Part shown: one piece after another, positions 1-8,782 of the stretch
Numbering within the stretch: position 1 is the first letter of the stretch
How the letters are laid out: every line of letters starts with the position of its first letter
From: Marinobacter sp. BW6
GTDB lineage: Bacteria; Pseudomonadota; Gammaproteobacteria; Pseudomonadales; Oleiphilaceae
Assembly: GCF_008107725.1 (NCBI RefSeq)
Contig: NZ_VIRN01000061.1
Coordinates: forward strand, 124,001 to 188,000
Direction of reading: 5' to 3'
DNA: 64,000 nt
The notes under the pieces: model-generated
What the model was told of the DNA's origin: nothing
Database searches by the model: none
What the model saw: the letters and a program-made list of their open reading frames with translations, nothing else
Position numbers and translations under genes: made by a program

Positions 1-2279
1 GAGGCCTTCAACACAATCGGTTTGTCAGCTGGCACGTCCTGAACATACTCCATGATCTCTGCACCTGGCCGGTCTGCCGTAGGCGGGTAGACCATATCCC
101 ACCAGAAGCCGGGCCGGAACATTGTGAAGGTAATCAGCAACAACAACAGCGACTCCCACTTGTAGCTCTTGGTAAACCAGAAACCCTGGGTGGCCGCGGA
201 AAAGACCAGCATCGCAGTCACCGCGCTGAAGATCGTTACCAGGAGGTCAAACCAGCCAGTCAGGCCAATCAGCAACAACTGGGTATTAAAAATAAACATG
301 AACGGAAGGATCGCCGTTCGGATGTCGTAGGTGAAGCCCTGAATACCCGTTCGTATGGGATCTGCTCCGGATATTGCAGCGGCCGCATAAGCCGCCAGCC
401 CCACGGGCGGCGTGTCGTCCGCCAGAATACCGAAGTAGAACACAAACAGGTGTACGGCAATCAGCGGAACGATCAGCCCATTCTGAGCCCCCAGGGTAAC
501 GATTACCGGCGCCATCAGGGTGGACACAACGATGTAGTTGGCGGTGGTGGGCAAACCCATGCCGAGGATCAGACTGATGATGGCCGTGAAGATCAGCATC
601 AACAACAGGTTGCCGCCAGACAGGAACTCGACAAACTCGGTCATCACCAGGCCGATACCGGTCAGGGTAACCGTACCCACCACGATGCCAGCGGTGGCGG
701 TTGCCACGCCAATACCCACCATGTTGCGGGCGCCAGTGGCGAGCGAATGCGCAAGATCGAACACCCCGTCTTTGAACGCGCTGAGGAAGTTGCCGTGCTT
801 ATAGAAAAAGGCCTTGAGCGGTCGTTGTGTAACGACAATAAAAATCATGAACAGCGTAGCCCAGAACGCCGACAGTTGGGGCGAGAAACGCTCTACAGTA
901 AGGCACCATACCAGCACCACAACGGGCAGAAGGAAGTAGAGTCCGGTCTTTACAGTCGGGCCAACCGGCGGCAGTTCCCCCATGTCGCTTTCAGGATCGT
1001 CTTCCTCGAGTTCAGGGAATCGGGTGGCATAGCCGACCAGGCCGACATAGATCAGCACAAGCAAAGGCGCCAACACCCAGATCGCCGCTTCACCAAAAAG
1101 CGTTTTCGTCCAGCCAACCCCGTAATACACCACGAGAGTTAGCACACTCAGGCCAATCAGGATAACGACCCAGTTCAGCATCCGCTGGGCAAGAGTCGGC
1201 TTATTAAGACGTTCGATACCCTGCATGTTCAGTTTGCAGGCCTCAAGGTGCACGATATAGATCAGTGCCACATAGGAGATCATCGCCGGCAGGATGGCGT
1301 GCTTAATGACCTCAAGGTAGGAGATGCCTACATATTCGACCATCAGGAAAGCAGCTGCGCCCATGATTGGGGGAGTCAGCTGACCGTTGGTGGATGCGGC
1401 TACTTCCACTGCGCCGGCCTTGGTGGCCGGAAAACCAACTCGCTTCATCAGCGGAATGGTGAACGTGCCGGTAGTCACAACATTGGCGATGGAAGAACCG
1501 GAAATAACGCCGCTTAAACCACTGGAAACCACTGCAGCCTTGGCGGGACCACCACGCATGTGCCCCAGCATGGCGTAGGCGACTTTGATAAAGTAATTGC
1601 CGGCGCCGGCACGCTCTAGCAGCGCACCAAACAACACAAACAGGAACACGAAGCTCGTGGAAACACCGAGCGCAACACCAAACACACCCTCGGTACCCAG
1701 CCACTGGTGCGACGCAAGTTTACTGAGACTTACGCCTTTGTGGGCAATCACATCCGGCATATAAGGGCCGGCAATCGAATACGTGATAAAAACAGCGGCG
1801 ACGATGGTCAGTGGCAGACCCAGTGCGCGACGGGTCGCCTCCAACAACAGCACGAGTCCAACCAGCGCAACCCAAAGATCCTGGGTGATAGGAGCTCCGG
1901 GGCGTGTCGAAAGCTCTTCGTAGAAAACGTAAAGGTACGAGGCGCAGAAAGCGGCAACAAGCGCCAGAATCCAGTCGTAGATGGGCACGATATTCACGTG
2001 CCGTCCCTTGATCATGGGGAAGGCAGAAAACGCCAGGAAAACCGCAAACGCGAGATGGATAGAACGCGCTTCCGTGGAATTGAAGATAGCAAAGTTGAAG
2101 ATATAGGGGAGCGGTGACGCAATCCAGAGCTGAAACAGTGACCAAATCAGGGGAACGATAAACAGAATAACCGCGGCATACCCAGTGGTAGCCCTGCCCC
2201 CGGTTTCAGTCTGCAGGATCTGGTCTACATTACTGCTACCACCAGCACCAGCTCCGTTAGCCGGATCGCTCGTCGCCAT
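1..2279 (-). CDS. TRAP transporter fused permease (4TM/12TM, DctQM-type), 3' end cut by window edge
   Basis: Integral inner-membrane subunit of a tripartite ATP-independent periplasmic (TRAP) transporter that imports an unidentified, probably organic-acid, solute using an ion gradient. About 759 residues are visible from the ATG at 2279; the C-terminus lies beyond base 1. The translation starts with a polar stretch (MATSDPANGAGAG), then many hydrophobic segments; the family-typical regions GVALGVSTSF, SGSSIANVVTTGT, NGQLTPPIMGAAAF and GMGLPTTANY/DDTPPVGLAAYAA are visible, which is the large DctM-like half fused to the small DctQ-like half. It lies 82 bp downstream of the TAXI receptor gene on the same strand, the usual gene pair for this transporter class. 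Fused permeases are about 800-870 residues, so little is missing. Substrate cannot be told from sequence. Confidence 0.93.
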   Translation of the reverse strand, partial: MATSDPANGAGAGGSSNVDQILQTETGGRATTGYAAVILFIVPLIWSLFQLWIASPLPYIFNFAIFNSTEARSIHLAFAVFLAFSAFPMIKGRHVNIVPIYDWILALVAAFCASYLYVFYEELSTRPGAPITQDLWVALVGLVLLLEATRRALGLPLTIVAAVFITYSIAGPYMPDVIAHKGVSLSKLASHQWLGTEGVFGVALGVSTSFVFLFVLFGALLERAGAGNYFIKVAYAMLGHMRGGPAKAAVVSSGLSGVISGSSIANVVTTGTFTIPLMKRVGFPATKAGAVEVAASTNGQLTPPIMGAAAFLMVEYVGISYLEVIKHAILPAMISYVALIYIVHLEACKLNMQGIERLNKPTLAQRMLNWVVILIGLSVLTLVVYYGVGWTKTLFGEAAIWVLAPLLVLIYVGLVGYATRFPELEEDDPESDMGELPPVGPTVKTGLYFLLPVVVLVWCLTVERFSPQLSAFWATLFMIFIVVTQRPLKAFFYKHGNFLSAFKDGVFDLAHSLATGARNMVGIGVATATAGIVVGTVTLTGIGLVMTEFVEFLSGGNLLLMLIFTAIISLILGMGLPTTANYIVVSTLMAPVIVTLGAQNGLIVPLIAVHLFVFYFGILADDTPPVGLAAYAAAAISGADPIRTGIQGFTYDIRTAILPFMFIFNTQLLLIGLTGWFDLLVTIFSAVTAMLVFSAATQGFWFTKSYKWESLLLLLITFTMFRPGFWWDMVYPPTADRPGAEIMEYVQDVPADKPIVLKA

Positions 2280-2318
2280 AAATTAATCCCGTACGTAAAA
2301 GATGATTCTCTGAAAGGA

Positions 2319-2348
2319 CGACACAGCGGGCCGAAGCCCACTGTGTCG
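2319..2348 (-). promoter_or_regulatory. Intercistronic hairpin between TAXI receptor and permease genes
   Basis: The arms CGACACAG-C-GGG and CCC-A-CTGTGTCG form a 12-position stem with one mismatch in the 82-bp gap between the receptor stop and permease start. There is only a weak T-rich tail on the minus strand. Inference: partial terminator or 3' stabilising structure that gives more receptor than permease mRNA, a common arrangement for binding-protein genes. Confidence 0.5.
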
Positions 2349-2361
2349 GAGTGCAGACAGC

Positions 2362-3345
2362 TCAGTCGATCAGGCCGGCTTCCTTGTAGTACTTGGCAGC
2401 ACCCGGGTGCAGAGGCGCACTCAGGGCATCAGAGACCATTTCTTCCTTGTTCAGGTTGGCAAACGCAGGATGCAGACGCTTGAAGCTGTCGAAGTTCTCG
2501 AAAACAGCCTTCACAACCGCGTAGACAACATCGTCGGGCACATCTGTGGATGATACGAAGGTTGCCGCAACACCGAAGGTAGTGACGTCATTGTCACTGC
2601 CACGGTACATGCCGCCAGGAATAACCGCCTTACGATAGTACGGGTTATCGTCGATCAGCGTCTTGGTGGCAGCGTTATCAACATCGACCAGAACACTGTC
2701 ACAGGAAGTCGTCGCTTCCTTGATGGCACCGGAGGGGTGGCCAACAGTGTAGAAGAAGGCATCAATGTTGCCGTCACACAGAGCCTGGGATTGCTCTGCA
2801 GCCTTGATTTCGGCAGCCAGAGAGAATTTGTCCAGCGTCCAGCCCATCTCATCCATCAAGACTTCAGCCGTGGCGCGCTGGCCAGAACCCGGGTTACCAA
2901 CAGATACCCGCTTGCCTTCCAGGTCTTCAAAGGTCTTGATCCCTGAGCCCTTGCTGGCAACAACGGTGAACGGTTCCGGGTGCAGGGAAAACACCGCGCG
3001 AAGGTCCTTGTTGGCGCCATCATCCTTGAACTGACTGGTACCGTTATAGGCGTGGTACTGCCAGTCAGACTGGGCCACGGCCAGATCAAGCTCGCCCTGG
3101 CGAATGGCATTCAGGTTGTAGACGGAACCACCAGTACTCTCAACAGAGCAGCGGATACCATGTTCTTTACGGTCCATGTTCACCAGACGACAGATCGCAC
3201 CGCCGGCAGGATAATAAACGCCGGTTACACCGCCAGTGCCGATGGTGACAAAGCGCTGCTCCTGAGCGGAAACGGAGGTTGAAGCAGCACCCAGGCTGAC
3301 TGCGGCAGCGACAGCAAATGCGGAGGCTTTCAGTTTCAGTGTCAT
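2362..3345 (-). CDS. TAXI-family TRAP transporter solute receptor
   Basis: Periplasmic binding protein that captures the substrate for the adjacent fused TRAP permease. The ATG at 3345 is chosen because AAGGA lies 9-10 nt upstream and it begins a clear signal peptide ([20 protein letters not shown], likely cleaved after SVSA at residue 27); an upstream in-frame start at 3438 would bury the signal. The mature protein opens with [20 protein letters not shown] (about residues 33-52), the glycine/tyrosine-rich signature of TAXI receptors, and later has [23 protein letters not shown]. Length of 327 aa is normal. The gene is first in the transcription unit and a strong terminator at 3487-3514 separates it from the RND gene upstream. 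TAXI receptors often bind glutamate, 2-oxoglutarate or related acids; the ligand here is unknown. Confidence 0.93.
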   Translation of the reverse strand: MTLKLKASAFAVAAAVSLGAASTSVSAQEQRFVTIGTGGVTGVYYPAGGAICRLVNMDRKEHGIRCSVESTGGSVYNLNAIRQGELDLAVAQSDWQYHAYNGTSQFKDDGANKDLRAVFSLHPEPFTVVASKGSGIKTFEDLEGKRVSVGNPGSGQRATAEVLMDEMGWTLDKFSLAAEIKAAEQSQALCDGNIDAFFYTVGHPSGAIKEATTSCDSVLVDVDNAATKTLIDDNPYYRKAVIPGGMYRGSDNDVTTFGVAATFVSSTDVPDDVVYAVVKAVFENFDSFKRLHPAFANLNKEEMVSDALSAPLHPGAAKYYKEAGLID

Positions 3346-3382
3346 GTGAGTTCTTCCTTTTTTCTGTTCATTGTAATTCGGC

Positions 3383-3401
3383 GCCCGCCTCGAGGGCGGG
3401 C
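3383..3401 (-). promoter_or_regulatory. GC-rich hairpin upstream of the TAXI receptor gene
   Basis: Perfect 7-bp stem GCCCGCC/GGCGGGC with a 5-nt loop, 38 bp upstream of the receptor ATG and without a T tract on either strand. It would sit in the 5' leader if transcription starts further upstream. Function unknown; could be a leader structure or an operator. Confidence 0.3.
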
Positions 3402-3486
3402 AAGACATACGGTCACCGTAAAACATAGACCACTTCACACCATAAATAAAGTATGGATTAGCTCGCTAACCGGTTGACCAGACAAC

Positions 3487-3514
3487 AAAAAAGCCCGCAG
3501 AGCGGGCTTTTTTT
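3487..3514 (-). terminator. Rho-independent terminator (bidirectional) after the RND gene
   Basis: Stem AAGCCCGC/GCGGGCTT with a 3-nt loop, flanked by an A run (3487-3492) and a T run (3508-3514), so it can work on both strands. It lies 17 bp past the RND gene stop on the minus strand and separates that gene from the TAXI receptor. Confidence 0.9.
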
Positions 3515-3530
3515 CAGGTTGATGCGAATG

Positions 3531-5915
3531 TTATTTCGCAGCTCGCGCCTTGGCAAGCATCTGATCCGGCCGCAACAGGAACCGCGCCAGCGCCGGCAAC
3601 AGCCAGATCGCTCCCACCATGTTCCAGAGGAACATGAAGAACAGCAGGAAGCCCATGTCGGCCTGGAACTTGATGGGCGAGAATATCCAGGTAACAACAC
3701 CCAGGCCCAGAGTCACACCGGTAAACATAACCGCCTTGCCGGTCGAACGCAGGGTCTCATAGTAGGCCTCCTGGAGGGTTTTGCCCTCAAGCAGGTATTT
3801 CTCCAGCTTACTGTAGATATAGATACCGTAGTCGACACCGATACCAACACCCAGGGCAATAACCGGAAGAGTGGCCACTTTGATACCAATGCCGGATACC
3901 GCCATGATCGCCTCACACAGGATCGAAGTCAGACCCAGCGGTATAACAATACACAGCACCGCCCGGATCGAGCGGAAGGTCACGAAGCACAGCAAACTAA
4001 CCACGCCGTAGACCAGCATCAGCATTTTGTCCTTGGCGCCGGAAATAACCTCGTTGGTCGCCGACTCTACGCCCGCGTTACCCGCAGCCAGCAGGAACCT
4101 GTGCTCATCGGTGCTGTTCTTTTCGGCAAACTCTTCAACCCGCTCAACAACGGTCTCCAGAGTTTCCGCCTTGTGGTCTTCGAGGAAGACCAGCACTGGC
4201 GTCAGGCTGCAGTCGGTATTAATCAGCCCGGCAGGCGCCTCACGAATGGAGGCATTGATGATAGTCTGGTTGCGGGAGATCTCATACCATTTCCAGTTAC
4301 CTTCGTTTAGGGCCTTGGTCACCATCTTGGAGACATCCGCCAACGATACCGAAGACTGCACGCCCGGCGTATTCTGCAGCTCCCATTGAAGAGTATCCAT
4401 AGCCCGCAGCACGTTGTACTGGGTGCACTGCTCTTCAGGCGTTTTGACCATCACCACCAATACATCAGCACTGGTTGAGTAGTTGTCGATGATATAGGCG
4501 TTGTCTTTATTGTAACGGGAATCCGCTCGCAGCTCAGGCGCGCCCTGGTCGAGGTCGCCAATCTTGAGGTTTTGCTTGTAGTAGAGACCAAGCCCGAGGC
4601 CAATCACAGCGATCAGCAGCGAGATCGGTGCCACACCGGGATGAGAGAAGTAGGACAGTACTCGCCATTTCCGGTCCTGCTTCTCACCGTGGTTCTGAAC
4701 GTGGCGGATGCCACCTTTGGAAATCCCGATGTAAGACATGATCAGCACATGCAGTACGAGATTGGTGAGGATAACAAACGCCACACCAATACCCGCGGCA
4801 ACCGCCAGATCGCGGATAACATCGATCTCGATAAAGAACAGAGTCAGGAAACCGAAGGCGTCCGAGATCAGGGCCAACATGCCAGGTATATACAGGGCCC
4901 GGAATGCCAGACGGGCAGCCGTCACGGCGTCGAAGCCCTTGGCTGCCTCAACAGCCATCGCATTTACAATCTGCACACCGTGACTGATGCCGATGGCGAA
5001 TACCAGGAATGGCACCAGAACCGAATACGGATCCAGGCCATAGCCCAGAAGCCGAAGCGTGCCCAGCTGCAGGAACACGGCGATGATCGAGGTGAATACG
5101 GGAACCAGGGTTCCGGTAATGGAACGTGAATACCAGAACAGCAGAAGCGTGGTCAGCAGAATGGTGATCCCCGCAAACCACGCGATGGAGCCAATACCCT
5201 CAATCAGATCGCCCACCTTTTTGGCGAATCCGACAATGTGAATCTTGATGTTCGGATTTTGCTCTTCGTACTTTTCGCGAATCTTTTCTTCAAGCTGACG
5301 GGAAAAGTCACCGTAATCCAGAGCCTCACCGGTTTCCGGATTCTTTTCGTAGAGCGGCGCGTAAACGATCGTCGAATTAAAGTTATCAGAGATCAGGCGC
5401 CCCACTTCATTCGAACGCAGAACGTTCTGGCGAAGCTGCTCGAGGCTCTCCCGGGAGCCGTCATAGCCGTCCGGTATGACAGTGCCACCCTGGAAACCCT
5501 GCTCGGTAACCTCAACCCAGCGGACGTTCGACGTCCAGAGAGATTTCAAACCGGAGCGATCAACGCCGTTGAGATAGAAAACCTCGTCGGTGATCTGCTT
5601 CAGGGTTTCCATGTATTCCTGGGTAAAAATATCGCCCTCTTTCGACTCAACGGCGATACGAACGAAGTTACCCAGATTCTCCAGGTCGTCCCGGTGATCA
5701 AGCATATTTACGATGTACGGGTGCTCGAGCGGAATCATGCGCTCGAAACTGGCATCGGGCTGAATCTTGACGGCGTTGTACCCGAGGAACAGCGTCAAAA
5801 TGGCAAAGGCAATGAGAATAACTGCCCGATTGTTGAAAATCAGCCTCTCGAGAAAGGGTTCCGCCTTGGGCGTGGTCAGATAGTGCTCGCCCTTGTCATG
5901 CTTAGGGTTGGACAT
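3531..5915 (-). CDS. RND superfamily transporter, MMPL/Patched-like
   Basis: Inner-membrane, proton-driven transporter of the MMPL/Patched branch of the RND superfamily, 794 aa. Visible layout: one N-terminal membrane segment (about residues 30-50, VILIAFAILTLFLGY), a soluble domain to about 225, a bundle of five segments (about 235-410, with a GISHGVQIVNAMA segment), another single segment near 430 (ISLLIAVIGLGLGLYY), a second soluble domain, and a final bundle with ALGVGIGVDYGIYIYSK (the acidic proton-path region of the second repeat). The two-fold repeat is clear. It is the last gene of the DUF1329-YCF48-RND run and is followed by a strong terminator. Members of this group are linked to handling of hydrophobic molecules such as lipids, sterols or hopanoids; substrate and direction here are inferred, not shown. 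Confidence 0.88.
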   Translation of the reverse strand: MSNPKHDKGEHYLTTPKAEPFLERLIFNNRAVILIAFAILTLFLGYNAVKIQPDASFERMIPLEHPYIVNMLDHRDDLENLGNFVRIAVESKEGDIFTQEYMETLKQITDEVFYLNGVDRSGLKSLWTSNVRWVEVTEQGFQGGTVIPDGYDGSRESLEQLRQNVLRSNEVGRLISDNFNSTIVYAPLYEKNPETGEALDYGDFSRQLEEKIREKYEEQNPNIKIHIVGFAKKVGDLIEGIGSIAWFAGITILLTTLLLFWYSRSITGTLVPVFTSIIAVFLQLGTLRLLGYGLDPYSVLVPFLVFAIGISHGVQIVNAMAVEAAKGFDAVTAARLAFRALYIPGMLALISDAFGFLTLFFIEIDVIRDLAVAAGIGVAFVILTNLVLHVLIMSYIGISKGGIRHVQNHGEKQDRKWRVLSYFSHPGVAPISLLIAVIGLGLGLYYKQNLKIGDLDQGAPELRADSRYNKDNAYIIDNYSTSADVLVVMVKTPEEQCTQYNVLRAMDTLQWELQNTPGVQSSVSLADVSKMVTKALNEGNWKWYEISRNQTIINASIREAPAGLINTDCSLTPVLVFLEDHKAETLETVVERVEEFAEKNSTDEHRFLLAAGNAGVESATNEVISGAKDKMLMLVYGVVSLLCFVTFRSIRAVLCIVIPLGLTSILCEAIMAVSGIGIKVATLPVIALGVGIGVDYGIYIYSKLEKYLLEGKTLQEAYYETLRSTGKAVMFTGVTLGLGVVTWIFSPIKFQADMGFLLFFMFLWNMVGAIWLLPALARFLLRPDQMLAKARAAK

Positions 5916-5961
5916 TCAAAAGCCCCTCTATTGTTCGTTCGGTTGTTGCCACATCAGGGCG

Positions 5962-7110
5962 TTATTGAAGGTTTCTTCCACGGGCGTCTGTAATCTTTAC
6001 GCCACCTTCGCCGACAATCAGCAAATCAGTTCCTGAAATAGGCACCGCGCTCATGACGCCTTCACGATCACTGCGGAAATGCTCGCGGAAGGTTTCTGCG
6101 CCATTGGTGCTCATCAGCACGGCACCGCCGTTACCAACCAGGGTGATGCGACCATCATTGGCAACCACGCCATCGTTGAGTGTCGCGCCGGCTGAATTGG
6201 GAACCATCCGCCAGCTCTTGCCCAGATCCGAGGAAAACAGCATGTTGCCGCGGAGGCCGAAGGCGAGAATCTCGTTCACCTGGCCTGTACCGATCACACC
6301 GAACAGGGAGCCTTCATAAGGTGCCTCGCGGCGCTCAAAGGACTCACCACCGTCTACAGAGACATGTATCTGACCGGCTTCACCAACCACAACCAGAGCA
6401 CCGCCCGTGATCCGGGTAATGCCGTTGAGATGGAAGTTCTGCCGGTTATCAATTCGAGGTGCCCAGTCTTTCCAGGTCTCACCGCCGTCCATTGTACGCA
6501 GGAACATGCCGTAGGCGCCTACCACAAAACCACGGTCCTCATTTTCAAACCAGACATCCAACAACGGGTTGACCGGACCGATATCCATATCCGCCTGGAT
6601 ATTCTCAAGGGCGAAGTAGAGGTCATCCAGTGCCCATTCGAGGTCTTCTTTTTCTTCCTCGGGCGCTTCTTCAATCCGCTCTTCCATGGCGGCGATCTGT
6701 TCTTCCCGGCTCTCAATGGCCAGTTCCATGGCCCGAATGCCGTCAATCTGAAGATTCCAGGTAGCTCCGGCGTCGGCAGTGTGGAGAACAACCCCACTGT
6801 GACCCACGGCCCAACCATGGGTGTCTGAGCCAAATTCGATCGCCGTAAGGGTCACAGAAACAGGAACTTCACCCTGGGCCCAGGTTTTCCCCTCATCATC
6901 GGAGTAAATGATATGACCGCGCTCTCCGACTGCCACGATACGATCCCCGACCCGGGTCGCATCGGTGAGAAGATTTTCCGGAGCCAGATCGGTCGGCCGG
7001 GCCGGGGTTTCGATGATATCTGCAAGCGCAAACGCTGCAGGGGCAGACCAGACCATGGAAAGTCCAAGGCAGGCAGCGCCCAGAGTCTTGCACATCAACC
7101 TTTTAGCCAT
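5962..7110 (-). CDS. YCF48/BNR-repeat beta-propeller protein, exported
   Basis: Secreted beta-propeller of 382 aa. It begins with a signal peptide (MAKRLMCKTLGAACLGLSMVWSAPAAFA, residues 1-28) and then carries repeated blades of the form GDRIVAVGERGHIIYSDDEGKTW, HGWAVGHSGVVLHTADAGATW, RGFVVGAYGMFLRTMDGGETW, GALVVVGEAGQIHVSVDGGES and ILAFGLRGNMLFSSDLGKSW, as in the photosystem-II assembly factor YCF48 and BNR repeats. A highly charged helical insert (EEQIAAMEERIEEAPEEEKEDLEW, split here: EEQIAAMEER then IEEAPEEEKEDLEW, about residues 136-160) interrupts the propeller. No photosynthesis genes are present, so the photosystem role does not apply; the 46-bp gap to the RND gene suggests a periplasmic partner of that transporter. 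Confidence 0.85.
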   Translation of the reverse strand: MAKRLMCKTLGAACLGLSMVWSAPAAFALADIIETPARPTDLAPENLLTDATRVGDRIVAVGERGHIIYSDDEGKTWAQGEVPVSVTLTAIEFGSDTHGWAVGHSGVVLHTADAGATWNLQIDGIRAMELAIESREEQIAAMEERIEEAPEEEKEDLEWALDDLYFALENIQADMDIGPVNPLLDVWFENEDRGFVVGAYGMFLRTMDGGETWKDWAPRIDNRQNFHLNGITRITGGALVVVGEAGQIHVSVDGGESFERREAPYEGSLFGVIGTGQVNEILAFGLRGNMLFSSDLGKSWRMVPNSAGATLNDGVVANDGRITLVGNGGAVLMSTNGAETFREHFRSDREGVMSAVPISGTDLLIVGEGGVKITDARGRNLQ

Positions 7111-7149
7111 TCAGATTGCCTATTATGTTGTATTGAACTGTGTCTCTGA

Positions 7150-7205
7150 CCGGCAAAGCCGGGAATAACTGTGAACATACCGGCAACCTTACGATTGCCG
7201 GTATG
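7150..7205 (-). promoter_or_regulatory. Two hairpins between the DUF1329 and YCF48 genes
   Basis: CCGGC-AAA-GCCGG at 7150-7162 and a perfect 11-bp stem CATACCGGCAA/TTGCCGGTATG with an 8-nt loop at 7176-7205 fill the 147-bp gap. Neither is followed by a T tract on the minus strand. They are likely mRNA-stabilising or processing structures that set different levels of the DUF1329 and downstream transcripts. Confidence 0.5.
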
Positions 7206-7257
7206 TCGGGTCGCCACTTCCTGTGGGCGGAGGACGCATCCCTCGGCCAACAGCGCG

Positions 7258-8646
7258 TTAGCGAACACTCCTGCGGCGCAGGGAGGACGGCGAGAAGTAG
7301 CGCTTGTTCGGGACCTCGTCGGTGAACACGCGGGTATTTGCCTCTTCTGTGTCCAAACCGAGCACATGATAACGACGGGCCTGAAGGTCATGATAGACGT
7401 CAAGAACCGTCCACACACCCGGAAGTTCATAATAATTTTTAGGCAGTCCCATGGTTACACGCCAAAGTTCGCCGCGGCCGTCGTACTGATCCAGCAGAAC
7501 GGTGTTCCAGCTGTCCTCGTCAATATAGAACCGGCGCTTGCCGTAGATATGGCGCTCACCGTCTTTCAGTGTGGCTTCAACCACGTGCACGCGGTGAAGC
7601 TCCCAGCGGGTGAGATCGGGATTCAGATGGGAAATCCCCAGGATTTCCTCGTAGGGTGTGCCCTTCTCGCCAATCCGGTAGTTGTTATACGGAATGTAGA
7701 CTTCCCGCTTGCCTTCGTAATTCCAGTTATAACGGTCCAGGGCCCCGTTAAAGATATCGGTATCGTCTGCAGTACGCAGGTTGTCAGCCGCAGCAATCGG
7801 GGAATCGTAACCAAGGTTCGGCGCCCGGCGTACCCGGCGCTGCCCGGCATTGTAGCCCCAGCCATTCCGCGGATTAATGATCTGATTCAGCGTCTCGTGA
7901 ACCAGAATGGCACCACCGGCCAGACGTGGTGGTGACTGGGTAAACGACAGGTAGTAGAAAATCACGTTATCCAGATCTTCTTCACCGCCTTCCGGGTTGT
8001 AAAAGTTGAAGAAGGCTTCCTGTTGGGAGGTAACCAGCGAATAGTCACCATTGGTCTGCACAGCCACCTCACTTGACCGACGGGTTATCGACACACCGCG
8101 CCAGCGGGTCAGGTGATTCCAGACCGCCTGCCAGGCTTTCTGCTCATCGTTGCCATGCAGGATGGGGAAAGGATAGCCGCCAAAGGCGCCATCCAGGCCT
8201 GCACCCTGCCCAACAATTTCTGCGCTCACTGCGTTCTCACGGGTATTTTCCGCCACCCAATCAGGGATCGCGTGGGTACGACGAGATTGGTACACAGGCA
8301 CGCGGAAGGTTGTCGGGTAGGTCTCCAGCATCGCCCTCACGCCATCGGTCAGGTACTCATCGTACTGTTCCATGTTGGCAGGCGTGATGGTGAACAGGAC
8401 CTCGTCATCCGGGAACGGATTGATATGATGCTGCCCGCTGCCCTCATAGCCGGGAGGCGGTTCGGTCAGCCCTCCGGTCCAGGCCGGAATGGTGCCGGCG
8501 CTGTTGCCGGCCTTGGGCGAGCCAAAGGGTGTCAACTCCTGGCCCAGACGGGCCGCTTCACTGGCGGAAACCGCCGCCCACGCAGGCGCTGATGCCACGG
8601 AGAGAGCCAGCAGGCCGCCGAGAATCGCATTTTTGTTATACATCAT
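7258..8646 (-). CDS. DUF1329 family envelope protein
   Basis: Exported protein of 462 aa of the DUF1329 family (an outer-membrane lipoprotein-sorting-like fold in family descriptions). A signal peptide is visible (MMYNKNAILGGLLALSVASA, cleaved near PAWAA at about residue 25). The mature start has the family's LTPFGSPKAGNSAGTIPAWTGGL, and the C-terminal half has the conserved VYIPYNNYRIGEK, WELHRVHVVEA and KRRFYIDEDSWN blocks. It is first in a run with the YCF48 protein and the RND transporter. In pseudomonads DUF1329 is usually next to a DUF1302 gene; none is present here. Two possible starts, 8646 and 8643; AAGG lies 7 nt upstream of the first. Role in hydrophobic-compound traffic is inferred from context. 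Confidence 0.88.
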   Translation of the reverse strand: MMYNKNAILGGLLALSVASAPAWAAVSASEAARLGQELTPFGSPKAGNSAGTIPAWTGGLTEPPPGYEGSGQHHINPFPDDEVLFTITPANMEQYDEYLTDGVRAMLETYPTTFRVPVYQSRRTHAIPDWVAENTRENAVSAEIVGQGAGLDGAFGGYPFPILHGNDEQKAWQAVWNHLTRWRGVSITRRSSEVAVQTNGDYSLVTSQQEAFFNFYNPEGGEEDLDNVIFYYLSFTQSPPRLAGGAILVHETLNQIINPRNGWGYNAGQRRVRRAPNLGYDSPIAAADNLRTADDTDIFNGALDRYNWNYEGKREVYIPYNNYRIGEKGTPYEEILGISHLNPDLTRWELHRVHVVEATLKDGERHIYGKRRFYIDEDSWNTVLLDQYDGRGELWRVTMGLPKNYYELPGVWTVLDVYHDLQARRYHVLGLDTEEANTRVFTDEVPNKRYFSPSSLRRRSVR

Positions 8647-8669
8647 TGTGAAACCTTAAGTGCGTCTGG

Positions 8670-8691
8670 AAGCCTCTGCGGAGGCTTTTTT
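8670..8691 (+). terminator. Terminator-like hairpin in plus orientation, without a plus-strand gene
   Basis: Stem AGCCTC/GAGGCT (extended by an A-T pair) followed by six T on the plus strand. Both neighbours, DUF1329 and pepN, are on the minus strand, where this hairpin lacks a following T run. It lies 24 bp upstream of the DUF1329 start. Either it ends an unannotated plus-strand transcript or it acts as a leader hairpin. Confidence 0.55.
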
Positions 8692-8782
8692 ATTGTCGTC
8701 TGATGGAATTACAGACCTTATTCCAGATTACCCGATCCCAGACTAAAGTCTATCGACCGAAAGTGCGATTTTGTATCTGACT

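Noticed and set aside
6896..7110. YCF48 protein as a photosystem assembly factor.
   Set aside because: No photosynthesis genes are present, and the context is an envelope and transport module.
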